A DNA stretch of 40,558 nucleotides from Balneolales bacterium. Lineage in GTDB: Bacteria; Bacteroidota; Rhodothermia; Balneolales; Cyclonatronaceae. Of the stretch, positions 8,879-18,700 are shown one piece after another; within the stretch, counting starts at the first letter, position 1, and each line of letters opens with the position of its first letter. The translations under genes were made by a program, and so were the position numbers. The notes below the pieces were generated by a model that saw nothing but the letters and a program-made list of their open reading frames with translations, had not been told where the DNA came from and did no database searches. Location: assembly GCA_020832405.1 (NCBI GenBank), contig JAFIET010000030.1, forward strand, positions 1 to 40,558. The letters are read 5' to 3'.

Positions 8879-9505
8879 ATGGAAGCCGATATTGAATTAG
8901 CACATGTTATTGAGGCCCTGGTTTTTTCAAGTCCGGAGCCCGTTTCGACGGAGAGTATCCGCAGTATTGTTGCGGCTAAGGCCGAAGGCCTGGAAGTGAG
9001 CGATGAAGAAGTGCGTGAAGCAATTACCGGGCTGAATGCAGTTTATGATGAAACCGGCCGCGTTTTCCGTATCAGGGAAATTGGCGGCGGTTTCGCTTTT
9101 GCCACCCAAAGTGCCTATCACCCCTGGCTCGAACACATTCAGCACGAAAACACGCTGCGCAAAATTTCGCAGACGGCCCTTGAAACCCTGGCCATTATCG
9201 CCTACAAGCAGCCGATCACCAAGCCGGAAGTGGATCACATCCGCGGCGTGGATTCAGGATACGTGGTGAAGCAGCTCCTGGAAAAAGGGCTGATTGCGAT
9301 TGCCGGCCGAAACGACGGCCCAGGCAGGGCGCTGCTCTACAAAACAAGCAACGGCTTCCTCAGGCATTTCGGGCTCACTGCCATCAGTGAACTCCCGAAA
9401 CCGCGCGAAATTGAGGAAATTTTGCAGGATGATGATATGGCTAAGCACAGACAGCTTATATTGGAGCTGAAAGCCGGGATGGAAGATGATGACGATAAAT
9501 CTTAG
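8879..9505 (+). CDS. scpB: Segregation and condensation protein B
   Basis: ScpB is the winged-helix (kite) subunit that dimerises and, with ScpA, binds SMC to form the bacterial condensin. The 208-residue sequence shows the two family winged helices: HVIEALVFSSPEPVSTESI at the N-terminus, then QTALETLAIIAYKQPITKPE and IRGVDSGYVVKQLLEKGLI, with GRALLYKTSNGFLRHFGL near residue 145-162, all highly typical. An acidic tail (MEDDDDKS) ends the protein. No scpA or smc gene is in the window. It follows the cyclophilin gene by 6 bp and precedes the pseudouridine synthase gene by 59 bp; scpB next to an RluB-type gene is a common bacterial arrangement. Confidence 0.95.
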   Translation: MEADIELAHVIEALVFSSPEPVSTESIRSIVAAKAEGLEVSDEEVREAITGLNAVYDETGRVFRIREIGGGFAFATQSAYHPWLEHIQHENTLRKISQTALETLAIIAYKQPITKPEVDHIRGVDSGYVVKQLLEKGLIAIAGRNDGPGRALLYKTSNGFLRHFGLTAISELPKPREIEEILQDDDMAKHRQLILELKAGMEDDDDKS

Positions 9506-9507
9506 AT

Positions 9508-9528
9508 GAAGCCCTTACAGGGGGCTTC
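9508..9528 (+). other. Intergenic hairpin between scpB and the pseudouridine synthase gene
   Basis: GAAGCCC at 9508-9514 pairs with GGGCTTC at 9522-9528, only 2 bp past the scpB stop codon. The T-run (about 9543-9549) is separated from the stem, so partial termination or mRNA processing is more likely than full termination. Confidence 0.4.
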
Positions 9529-9564
9529 AATCTGTAATGTAATTTTTTTAAAAGGTGAATTAGT

Positions 9565-10542
9565 ATGGATGAAAAATCCCCGAGAGGTTCCGGCAACAGA
9601 ACCCGAAAATCAGGTCCCAAGCCCGGACCTAAGAAAGCAGGGGGAGGCACGAAGCGGCAAAGCGCTGACCGGAAACGGGTATTTAAGCGGGATGATGACG
9701 AGCCCCAGATGCGCCGCCGGGGCGATTCCAAGGCCGGTAAAAGCCGCGGCCGCAAGCATGAACCGGTGCCAATCTACGACCACGAGGTCCGCTTCGACAA
9801 AAACGAGCCCGTACGTCTGAACAAGTATATCGCCGCTGCCGGCGTATGTTCCCGCCGGGAAGCCGATTCCCTCATTGAGCAGGGCAAAGTAACCGTTAAC
9901 GGCGTGGTAATCCGTGAGATGGGCCAGAAAGTGATGGTGAAAGACAAAATTTTGGTTGACGGCCAGGAAGTGCGGCCGGAAGAGTTTGTGTACATTCTGC
10001 TCAACAAGCCGAAAAACACCATCAGCACCACCGACGATGAGCGCGACCGGCGTACCGTGCTCGATGTAATTGAAAAAGCCACCGGCAAGCGCGTGTACCC
10101 CGTGGGCCGCCTCGACCGCAACACAACAGGGCTGATGCTGCTCACAAACGACGGCGAGCTCGCCCACCGGCTGATGCACCCCAGCTACAAAATCCGCAAG
10201 GTGTATCAGGTTGAAACCAACATGGTTTTATCGGATGAGCAAATCACGGCCTTACGCAACGGCGTGCAGCTCGAAGACGGCCCGGCAAGGGCTTATCGGG
10301 TTGATCGTCATCCCGTACTTGCAAATGTCATACGAATGTCTATTATTGAAGGACGCAACCACCAGGTTAAGCGCATGATTTCGGCTGTTAACGCGGAAGT
10401 AATTTCCCTTAAAAGAGTTATATATGCCGGCCTGGAAATAGATGACCTCAGATCAGGTAAATGGCGCAGTCTTTCCCGCAAGGAAATATTTCAGCTGCGT
10501 CAGCTGGTTAAATTACTGGATAAAAAAACGCTGAATTTATGA
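9565..10542 (+). CDS. rluB: RsuA/RluB-family rRNA pseudouridine synthase
   Basis: This enzyme family converts specific uridines in rRNA to pseudouridine. The 325-residue protein begins with about 80 residues that are strongly basic and low in complexity, probably an RNA-binding tail. An S4 RNA-binding domain follows at about 87-135 (VRLNKYIAAAGVCSRREAD...). The catalytic domain contains GRLDRNTTGLMLLTNDGEL with the nucleophilic aspartate at D184. Further family blocks are HRLMHPSYKIRKVYQV and IIEGRNHQVKRMISAV. The S4-plus-catalytic order and neighbouring scpB favour RluB (23S rRNA, U2605-type site) over RsuA, but the exact target cannot be proved. A good ribosome-binding site, AAAGGTG, lies just before the ATG. 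The stop codon overlaps the start of the next gene by four bases (ATGA). Confidence 0.92.
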   Translation: MDEKSPRGSGNRTRKSGPKPGPKKAGGGTKRQSADRKRVFKRDDDEPQMRRRGDSKAGKSRGRKHEPVPIYDHEVRFDKNEPVRLNKYIAAAGVCSRREADSLIEQGKVTVNGVVIREMGQKVMVKDKILVDGQEVRPEEFVYILLNKPKNTISTTDDERDRRTVLDVIEKATGKRVYPVGRLDRNTTGLMLLTNDGELAHRLMHPSYKIRKVYQVETNMVLSDEQITALRNGVQLEDGPARAYRVDRHPVLANVIRMSIIEGRNHQVKRMISAVNAEVISLKRVIYAGLEIDDLRSGKWRSLSRKEIFQLRQLVKLLDKKTLNL

Positions 10543-11423
10543 AATATAGCTCGATAAAAAAGGAATCAGGCGCAATAACCGCAGCAGACGGCCTGAAGAT
10601 TGCTTATGATATGTATCTTCCTTCAAACGCAGTTAACTCTCTGCCCGTAGTTTTACTCCTTCACGGTTTCAAAGGCTTTAAGAGCTGGGGCGCTTTCCCG
10701 GATGCCTGTTTTGAAATGGCCAGAAGCGGTTGTGCGGTAATTGCCTTCAACTTTTCGCATAATGGCACAGAAGGGCACTCCGATGAGTTTACCCGGCTTG
10801 ATTTATTTGCAAAAGAGACTTTCTCGCGGGATCTCGAAGATGTGCGCGCTATTATTGATGCGCTTCAGACCCAAAAAATTAAAACCGGCTCAGCTACTCT
10901 CGAAACGGATGAAGTAGCCATTATTGGTCATTCCAGGGGCGGGCACACCGCCATTGCCGCCGCTGCCGAGTTTACGGAGGTGAGCACAGTGATAACCTGG
11001 GCCGCTGTAGCCGATTATACCAAGCATTTCACCGAAGAAATGAAAAAAGACTGGCAAACCAAAGGGTACACGGAGGTTCTCAATACGCGGACCGGGCAAA
11101 CCATGCGGGTTGATAAAATTGTTTTTGACGACCTCATGGAAAATTCCGGTCAGCTCGTGGCGTCAACCCGGGTGCAAAGCCTGATGATTCCCTGCTGTTT
11201 CATACACGGTACGCAGGATCAGGCGGTGCCCATGCGTAACAGTGAGCTGCTGTATCAGGTGTGCCGCAGCCCTGAAAAAGAGCGCATTATGATAAACGGT
11301 GCCGACCATACCTTTGGTTGCAGCCACCCCTGGAATGAAGACGACATCCCGGCGCACTTCCTCACGGTAGTCGATAAAACGGTGGAATGGCTGGAAACCT
11401 ATTTTATCAGCCACAACCTGTAA
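10539..11423 (+). CDS. Alpha/beta hydrolase (dienelactone hydrolase / acyl esterase-like)
   Basis: The 294-residue protein is a cytoplasmic alpha/beta hydrolase without a signal peptide. The oxyanion-side motif LLLHGFKGFKSWG is near residue 44, and the nucleophile elbow GHSRGG carries S132. A plausible triad is completed by D227 in HGTQDQAVP and H257 in GADHTFG. It resembles the broad group of serine hydrolases annotated as dienelactone hydrolase-like or 'alpha/beta fold hydrolase'; the substrate cannot be told. Its ATG overlaps the TGA of the pseudouridine synthase gene (ATGA), so translation is probably coupled. No functional link with rRNA modification is obvious. A GC-rich hairpin follows the stop codon. 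Confidence 0.85.
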   Translation: MKYSSIKKESGAITAADGLKIAYDMYLPSNAVNSLPVVLLLHGFKGFKSWGAFPDACFEMARSGCAVIAFNFSHNGTEGHSDEFTRLDLFAKETFSRDLEDVRAIIDALQTQKIKTGSATLETDEVAIIGHSRGGHTAIAAAAEFTEVSTVITWAAVADYTKHFTEEMKKDWQTKGYTEVLNTRTGQTMRVDKIVFDDLMENSGQLVASTRVQSLMIPCCFIHGTQDQAVPMRNSELLYQVCRSPEKERIMINGADHTFGCSHPWNEDDIPAHFLTVVDKTVEWLETYFISHNL

Positions 11424-11425
11424 AC

Positions 11426-11448
11426 CAGCCGGGCAGGCACCCCGGCTG
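11426..11448 (+). terminator. GC-rich hairpin after the hydrolase gene, possible terminator
   Basis: CAGCCGGG at 11426-11433 pairs with CCCGGCTG at 11441-11448. The T-run is short, so termination efficiency is uncertain. Confidence 0.4.
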
Positions 11449-11500
11449 TTGGTAAGCCGGCATTGCCGCGCCCGGCGGCACCTGTACCGGAGACGTCCGC

Positions 11501-12730
11501 ATGTTTCTGAAACCTGTACTGATTTTCCTGCTGCTATCAGCACCGGCTGAATGGCAGGCAACGCTGTCCGGCCCGCTTGTGCCTGCTGCGGCTGCCGGAA
11601 TACCCCATGTTGTTGCTGAAGCAGTGCAGCCCATTCAGGAGAAAGAACCTGATCAGTACCGCTTTCTGCTGCTCAGGCAGGATTTTATCAGTGATGTACA
11701 GCAGGCAACGCAGCTGCTGTACAATCAGCAGTTCGATGAAGCATCCTCCCTGCTTTCTGCGTGGTTCGCATCGGAACAGGCCCGGCCGCTTGCCCTGCTT
11801 TGGGATGCGCTGCCGCTGTGGTGGCAAATCCTCTCCGACCTTGAAGCACAACAACACGACGATGCCTTTGTCGGGAAGATGGAGCAGGCTATCCGGGCTT
11901 CAGATCTGATGCTGCGCCGGGACCGGCATAACCTCGATGCCCTGGTTGTGAAAACGCTTGCCAATGGTTTTCTTGCTCGTCTTCACGCAAACCGGGGCTC
12001 ATGGTACCGCTCGCTGGTACACGGCAGGCAGGCCATCAATCTGCTGAACGGTATTGAACAGCTTTACCCCGAACTGCCGGACATACAGTTCGGCTTAGGG
12101 CTTTACAGCTATTTCACCGCGTATTTCCATGAACAGTACCGCCTTGTGCGGGTTGTTTCATGGATGGTTCCTGCCGGTGATATGCAGGAAGGGTTAAGCC
12201 GTTTGAAAACGGCTGCGGACGAAAGTGCCTTTATGATTCCGGAAGCCGTTTATTTTCTGGCTCATATTTACCTGCACTACGAGCAGCAGCCTGAAGTGGC
12301 AGAGCTGTACCTGAACCGCCTTTTAGAGGAATACCCGCACAACCTGTTCTTTAACCGGCTCTTATTACGCAGCTATTACCGGCAGGGGCGTCTTTATGAA
12401 GCCCTGCAGTTCAGTGAGCAGATCCTGGAGCGCGCCGACCCCTCTACGGCACCCGCAACACTCGAAGAAGTGTACACCATGCGTGGTTTTATCTACTACC
12501 GAAGAGGGCGCCTTGATCTTGCGGAGTCCTGTTTCCTGAAAACGCTTGCGTTAGCGCCGCAGCTTGAAAAAGGCGATACCCGCGCGCAGCAGCTGCGTGC
12601 ACGTTATCAGCTCGGGCGGCTGTATGAACGGCTGGGCCGCCGCGACGAGGCGCAGCAGCAGTTCCGCCATATTGTTTCGCTCCGAACGGATTCACCGGTT
12701 AAAAAGCAGGCCCGGCGCCATCTTGATTGA
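11501..12730 (+). CDS. Exported tetratricopeptide-repeat protein
   Basis: A 409-residue protein with an N-terminal signal peptide (about 1-28, MFLKPVLIFLLLSAPAEW). The N-terminal half is helical with no recognised enzyme motif. The C-terminal half has TPR-like helical pairs: EAVYFLAHIYLHYEQQPEVAELYLNRLLEEYP (about 246-278), a second pair ending at LYEALQFSEQIL, EEVYTMRGFIYYRRGRLDLAESCFLKTLALAP (about 322-353) and QLRARYQLGRLYERLGRRDEAQQQFRHIV (about 363-391). Such proteins usually hold together periplasmic or outer-membrane complexes; nothing here identifies the partner. A GGAG at 11488-11491 lies at good distance from the ATG. It converges on the large hybrid kinase with only 30 bp between the two stop codons and no clear terminator there. 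Confidence 0.8.
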   Translation: MFLKPVLIFLLLSAPAEWQATLSGPLVPAAAAGIPHVVAEAVQPIQEKEPDQYRFLLLRQDFISDVQQATQLLYNQQFDEASSLLSAWFASEQARPLALLWDALPLWWQILSDLEAQQHDDAFVGKMEQAIRASDLMLRRDRHNLDALVVKTLANGFLARLHANRGSWYRSLVHGRQAINLLNGIEQLYPELPDIQFGLGLYSYFTAYFHEQYRLVRVVSWMVPAGDMQEGLSRLKTAADESAFMIPEAVYFLAHIYLHYEQQPEVAELYLNRLLEEYPHNLFFNRLLLRSYYRQGRLYEALQFSEQILERADPSTAPATLEEVYTMRGFIYYRRGRLDLAESCFLKTLALAPQLEKGDTRAQQLRARYQLGRLYERLGRRDEAQQQFRHIVSLRTDSPVKKQARRHLD

Positions 12731-12760
12731 TCTTGCTTCCGGTGTGTATCATATTTCCTT

Positions 12761-15700
12761 TTACCTTACATCCGGCAGCCACATTTTTAGCACTTTGCTA
12801 AGTTCGGCGGTTTCTATCGGTTTGCTCAGGAAGTAGTTCATCCCGCTTTCCATTGTATAGGCCTGCTCATCTTTCAGTACGCGGGCCGTGAGGGCGATAA
12901 TCGGCACCTTGCTGTTATATTTGCGGATAGTGCGGGTGGCTTCCAGGCCGTCCATTTCCGGCATTTGCACATCCATAAAAATGATATCCGGCTTGTGCAG
13001 GGCGGCAAGCTCCACCCCTTCACGGCCGTTGCCTGCTTCTATGATGGCGGCATTCGGGTATAAGCCGCTTATCAGTGATCTGAGCAGGATGATGTTCATT
13101 GGTACATCATCAACAATCAGGATTTTTGTTTTCCCCGATACTAAAGTTGCCTCACCGTACAGATCCGGATCCCGGGGTGCTTCAGCCGCAGCTGTTTTTG
13201 CGGCTATGCCTGAAACGGGCGAATCTGTGGCTTCGTTTTCGTTTTCAATGCGCAGCAGGATATCAAGCAGTTCCTGCTTTTTAACGGGCCGGCTCAGATG
13301 GTAGCGGATTCCAAGTTCCTGCTGCTGCTGCTCATTTTCCGGGCCAAGGGGACCGTTGTAAAGCATCACAACAATAAGCTTGTCCGCGTCTATATTCATT
13401 TTGTGGCGTATGATGCGAACCGTGTCGAAGCCGTCTATGTACGGCATGTCGTAATCCACAAACAGCAGGCCGAAATTTTTGCTTTCAATCATGTTCATTG
13501 CCTCGAAACCGTTTGGGGAACATTCAGCATCAATATTCCAGTACTGCAGGTACTGCTGTAACAGGCTGCGGTTGGCTGAATGCTGGCACACAACCAGAAC
13601 GTTTTTGTATATAGTGTTCCCGAATACCGCCTTTTGGTACATCTCAGGCAGGGAGCAGCTGCTTTCGAAGGTGAAGAAAAACCTGCTGCCCTTGCCGGCT
13701 TCGCTTTCCACTTTAAGAGAGCCGCCCAGTTTTCCGGCAAGCAGTGCGCTGATTTTGAGGCCCAGACCGGTGCCGCCGTATTTGCGCGTGGTTGAGGTAT
13801 CGGCCTGTGAAAAAGCTTTGAACAGCTTTTCCTGTTGTTCAGGGCTGATGCCAATACCGGTGTCGCGAACGGATATTTCGAAGCGGGCACGACCGCTCCC
13901 TGTTGGTTCATGGGTTACAGTAAGTTCGATTTCCCCGCTTTCCGTAAATTTGACCGCATTGTTGAGCAGGTTGATGCAGATCTGCTTCAGGCGAACCGGG
14001 TCGGTTTCGATCATTTCCGGAAGACCGGGCTGAATGTTGAGAATGAGTTCGAGCTTTTTGGCAGCAGTCTGATAACTGACGATATCACAGCTTTCTTCCA
14101 CACATCTGCGCAGGCTTGTTTTGATGATTTCGAGCTCAAGCTTGCCGGCTTCGATTTTCGAAAAATCGAGTATGTCGTTGATAACTTCCATCAGAGCTTT
14201 TCCGGAAAGCTGTACGTTCCGGGCGTACTGCTGCTGTACGGTATCCAGCGTTGTGCGCTGCAGCAGTTCGGTGAAGCCGATAATACCGTTGAGAGGAGTA
14301 CGTATTTCGTGGCTCATATTGGCCAAAAACTCGGATTTGGCTTTGTTTGCCACTTCTGCAAGCTTGCGCGATTCCTGAAGGCTTTCCAGCAGGCGGCTGC
14401 GCTGAAGTGCGCTCGCGATACTGCCTGCAAAGCTCAGCAGCAGGGCCTGCTCGTTCCGGTTCCAGAGCTCACTCACATGAAGCCGGTCGAAACCAATAAT
14501 GGAAATGGTTATGCCGTCGATCACGATTGGTGCCAGTATCATCGCTTTGATACCCTGCTGATCCATCACATCGGCTAAGATGCCATCCCCCTGCAAGCTG
14601 TTTCTGAGTACCTGATAGGTTTTGCCGCTGTTTAGGAGCAGGGCAGCTTCCCCAAGGAGTTTTAGAGGGACCTGCTGCAGATGTGCATGGCCGTTTACCG
14701 GGGGGCGGCCATCGGTGTAGCACTCAAAAGTGTGCCGGGCAAACAGCCCCTGTTCGTTTTCATGGAGGTCAAACACATAGGCCTGCTCTGCCTGTAATGC
14801 TTTGCTCACGAGCATTAAAGAGTCGCGAAAAGCTGTTTTGGTATCCGGGTTGGAGAGCAGTCCGGCTGTGGCTAAAGCAATAGCCTGCAGCATTTCCTGA
14901 TTGCGGATCAGATTACGCTCGTCTTTTTTCTGTTGGGTAATATCTGTAAGAATCAGCAGGATGTTTCCGCTGTCGAGGGCTACAGCAGAAACAGAGAGTG
15001 TTTTTACAGCACCGTTTCGGGTGCGGATGTCCAGCTCCAGCATAATCGTTTTATTGCTGAAAACTTCCCTGATGGATTCCGTGATGCGTTCTGCTTCGCT
15101 TTCCGGCAAAAATTCAAATACAGTCAGGCCCGGAATCTTACTGTTTGGGTACCCGGTGATGGATGAAACAGCTGGGTTTACTTCCAGAATTTTACCCTGC
15201 CGGCTGATAACCACAATGCCATGTGCCGCCGACTGTATGTAGGATTTCCATTTCTTTTCTTTGGCTTCGAGGGCCGTTTCATACTGTTTTCTTTCGGTGA
15301 TGTCGCGGATGTTTGCAAAGGTAAATCGCACCCGGTTTTCCCTGTCGGTGAGCTTACTGAAAGAAACGAGTACCGGAAACTGACTTCCGTCTTTTCGGCA
15401 AAAGCTGAGTTCAAACGTTTTGCCGCTGCTGTGTGGTACCAGGGTTTGCTGCAGTACGGCCGTAATGTGCTCTGTGTGCTCTTGCGGCCAGTAAGGGAAG
15501 GGCTGTGTTCGGCCGATGAGCTCATCACGGCTGAATCCGGTCATTTCACAAAAAGCTTTGTTCACTTCAAGCTGAACCCCGCCGGCATCAACGAGCGAAA
15601 AACCGTCTGACATATTTGCCAGTACCTGCTTGGAAAATTGCTGTTCCTGCCTGATGCGCTCCTTATCGGCTTCAAAATCGGTTACGTCCTGAAAGGCGCC

Positions 15701-18700
15701 GATCAGGTGCGTTACGTTGCCGTCTTTTACGATCGGATAGCCGGATGCCCGTACCCAGCGCTCGCGGCCTTTAGCCGTAATAAACCGGCATACCTCGTCG
15801 TAGGGCTCCATTTCTTCAATGGCCTTGCGCACACATTCGCGGATTCGGGGCTGATAATCCGGATGATAAAAGCTGATGCCGTCCAGCAGCATGATGTCGG
15901 TGCCCTTTTCTACTTCATGAATCCGGTACACTTCGTCGGTCCATGAAAGCCGTTCACTTTGCAGGTCCAGCTCCCAGGCACCGAGGCCTGAAAGCCTTTG
16001 TGCATCATTAAGTAAAATGGAGGTGCGCTCAAGCTCGCGCATGGCAGCTTTTTTCTCGGTGAAATCGAGCCCGTTACACTGAATTTCGAGTACTTTTCCT
16101 GCTTCATCCTGAATGCAGGAAAACTCCCACAGGATGGAAGCCTTGCCTGAATCCGAAAGGGATTTGGCAAGCTCGAGCTGAATCACGCTGTCGGGTTTTT
16201 GCCGGAGTGTTTCCAAAGCTTCGAGATATTTCGGGACATCTTCCTCAACAACGGACACTCTGAATTCCTGCCCCGCCACTTGCTGAGCTGTTTCGGATAC
16301 GCGGTACTGATTGCCGAATACGGCCATGAATTTCCGGTTTGCATAGGTGATGCGCCCCGAGGCATCCATGCGCACGATGAAGCTGTTCTGTGTTTCAAGC
16401 AGGGCTTTGAGGCGGCGTTCGCTTTGCAGCGCTTTCTCTTCGGCATCTTTGAGCGGGCTGATGTCTGAAATAATGCCGTCGAGCCGCAGGGCCTGCCCGT
16501 GCCCGTCCAGAATGATCCGCCCCTGATTCCGGACCCATTTTACCGCTCCGCTCTTTGTTTTTATGCGGTAGGTTTGGTCGTAGGTACCCCGCTGCTCCAG
16601 GTCTGCCATGATGCGGCTATGGGCTTCATCATCTTCCGGGTGAATGCACTCGGCCCAGAGCTGCGGGCGGCTGTACCAGGTGTCGGTACTGTAGCCAAAT
16701 AATGCTTCCGCAGAGGGGCTGATCATGCGCAGACTGTAGTCGGGCAGGGTTACAGACCATACCACATCGGTCAGTTCATTGAAAACACTTCGCAGCTTTT
16801 CACGTGAATCAGCCAGCTCAAGCAGCAGGCGTTTGCTTTGGTCGATATCCTGAACGATGCCGTAATAGCGTACAATCCGGCCGTTTTCCGTAACCGGTGT
16901 GCCGGTTGCCCGAACCCATTTTGTTTCACCGGTTTTTTGTGGAATGATCTGAAGCTCCAAATCGTAAGACACGAGCTCGGCAGCGGACTTCTCAGAGGCT
17001 TTCAGTAGCCTTTCCTGACTTTCCGGGGTGAATAAGGAGAGCATGAAAGGCTGATCGATAAGGGTGTCCCTTTCGAGTTCGAACAGATCATAAAGGGTTT
17101 CATTCCAGATGATGGCATCATGCTCCGGCAGGAATTCCCAGCCGCCAACCCTTGCAACGCGGTTGGTTTCATTCAGAAAGCGGCGGGTGCTAAGCAGCTC
17201 TGCCTCAGATTTTTTCCGGGCCGTAATAACTTCTGTTGTACCGATAACGCGGCTGAATGCTCCTTCCTGGAAAATTTTAATCGCTTTACTGTGGTGATAT
17301 TCTTTGGAACCGTCGGGTAAAAGAACCCTGTATTCGATGTCGAAGGGCACATTATCAGAGAGGAATTTTTCAAGAGCTGTTTCCACAGCGGCCTTGTCGT
17401 CAGCATGGAGCATGGAAACCCAGTTTTCATACTGAAAGCAAGGTTTATTATCGCTTTGAAGTGTTTTTAGCAGGTAATCACTCCATACGATGTTTCGGGT
17501 TTTGGCATCCATTTTCCAGATACCGATACCGGTTCCCTGAAGTACAGCGTCAAGTTCTTCGTTTACCTGCCTTACCTGTTCCCTCACCATATCCAGTTTT
17601 TTGCTGTCGTTGTGCTGCCGGGTGATGTCGAACAGGATGCCGTCTGTGATAAGCGGGCCGTTGCTCTGTGGCTGCAGCACCCTGCCTTTTTCAAGCAGCC
17701 ATCTGATGCTGCCATCTTTATGCATTACGGGATAACTTATTTCGTAGCTGCCGCCGGCCTGTACGGCCTTGTGTAATTTGATTTGTGTGGCTTCAAGCGA
17801 ATCAGCGGGGATGAGGGTGTCGAAAGCGCTGCGATTTGCGCCTAAGAAAACTTCCTGATCAACTCCGACGAGTTCCTGCATGCCGTCGCTGAGGAAGAGA
17901 AACTCCCGCGGCTGATCGTACCGGCAGCGGAACGCTACCCCGGGGATGTTTTCCATCAGGGAGTGAAGCTGATCCCGGCTTGCCTGAAGCTCGTTTTCGG
18001 TTTTTACCCGATCGCTGATATCTTCGATAAACGACCATATCTGCTTTTTCCCGTCTTCATTTTCGGTTACAAAGCCCCTCAGCTCGACCGGGTAGCGGCT
18101 GCCGTCTTTCCGGATGTATTCTTTGCGAAAGGTTTCATAGCGCCCGCTTTCTTTCATCTGTTCCAGCGCACGTTCTTCCAGCGGGCGGTATTCCGGAGGG
18201 GTTGTATCCCAGTAAGAAAGCTTCAAAAATGCTTCGCGGCTGTAGCCGGTGGGTTCGAGCAGTTTGTCGTTCACAAATATGAATGCACCGGTCTCAAAAT
18301 CATTGAGCGCAATGCCGATGGGGGAGGCAGCATAAAGGGTTTCAAAAAGCTGCAGCTGCTTTTGTGTACCGGGTGTTGCGGCACCGCGGTCGGTTGCCTT
18401 ACGTACACAGCCGATCAGCTGTGGCGCGTTTGGGTCAGCTGTGGGGTGCATCCTGCCTTTAAAGCTGAAACGCTGCCAAACCTGATCAGCGGAAATGAAA
18501 GCGGCTTCAAAAACGAAAGGTTTACCTGCATCCGGAGCGTACAGGAATGAATCAAGAGCAGCCTGTAAAATTCGGCGGTCGTTCGGATCAATAATATCGG
18601 TCCATTCCGGAAGGTCCTGTTCTTCAGCAGCCTCACCGTATCCAAGCCACTGCCAGAAGGTGCTGCTGAACCGGAGGTCGTTTTTGTTTTCAGGATTCCA

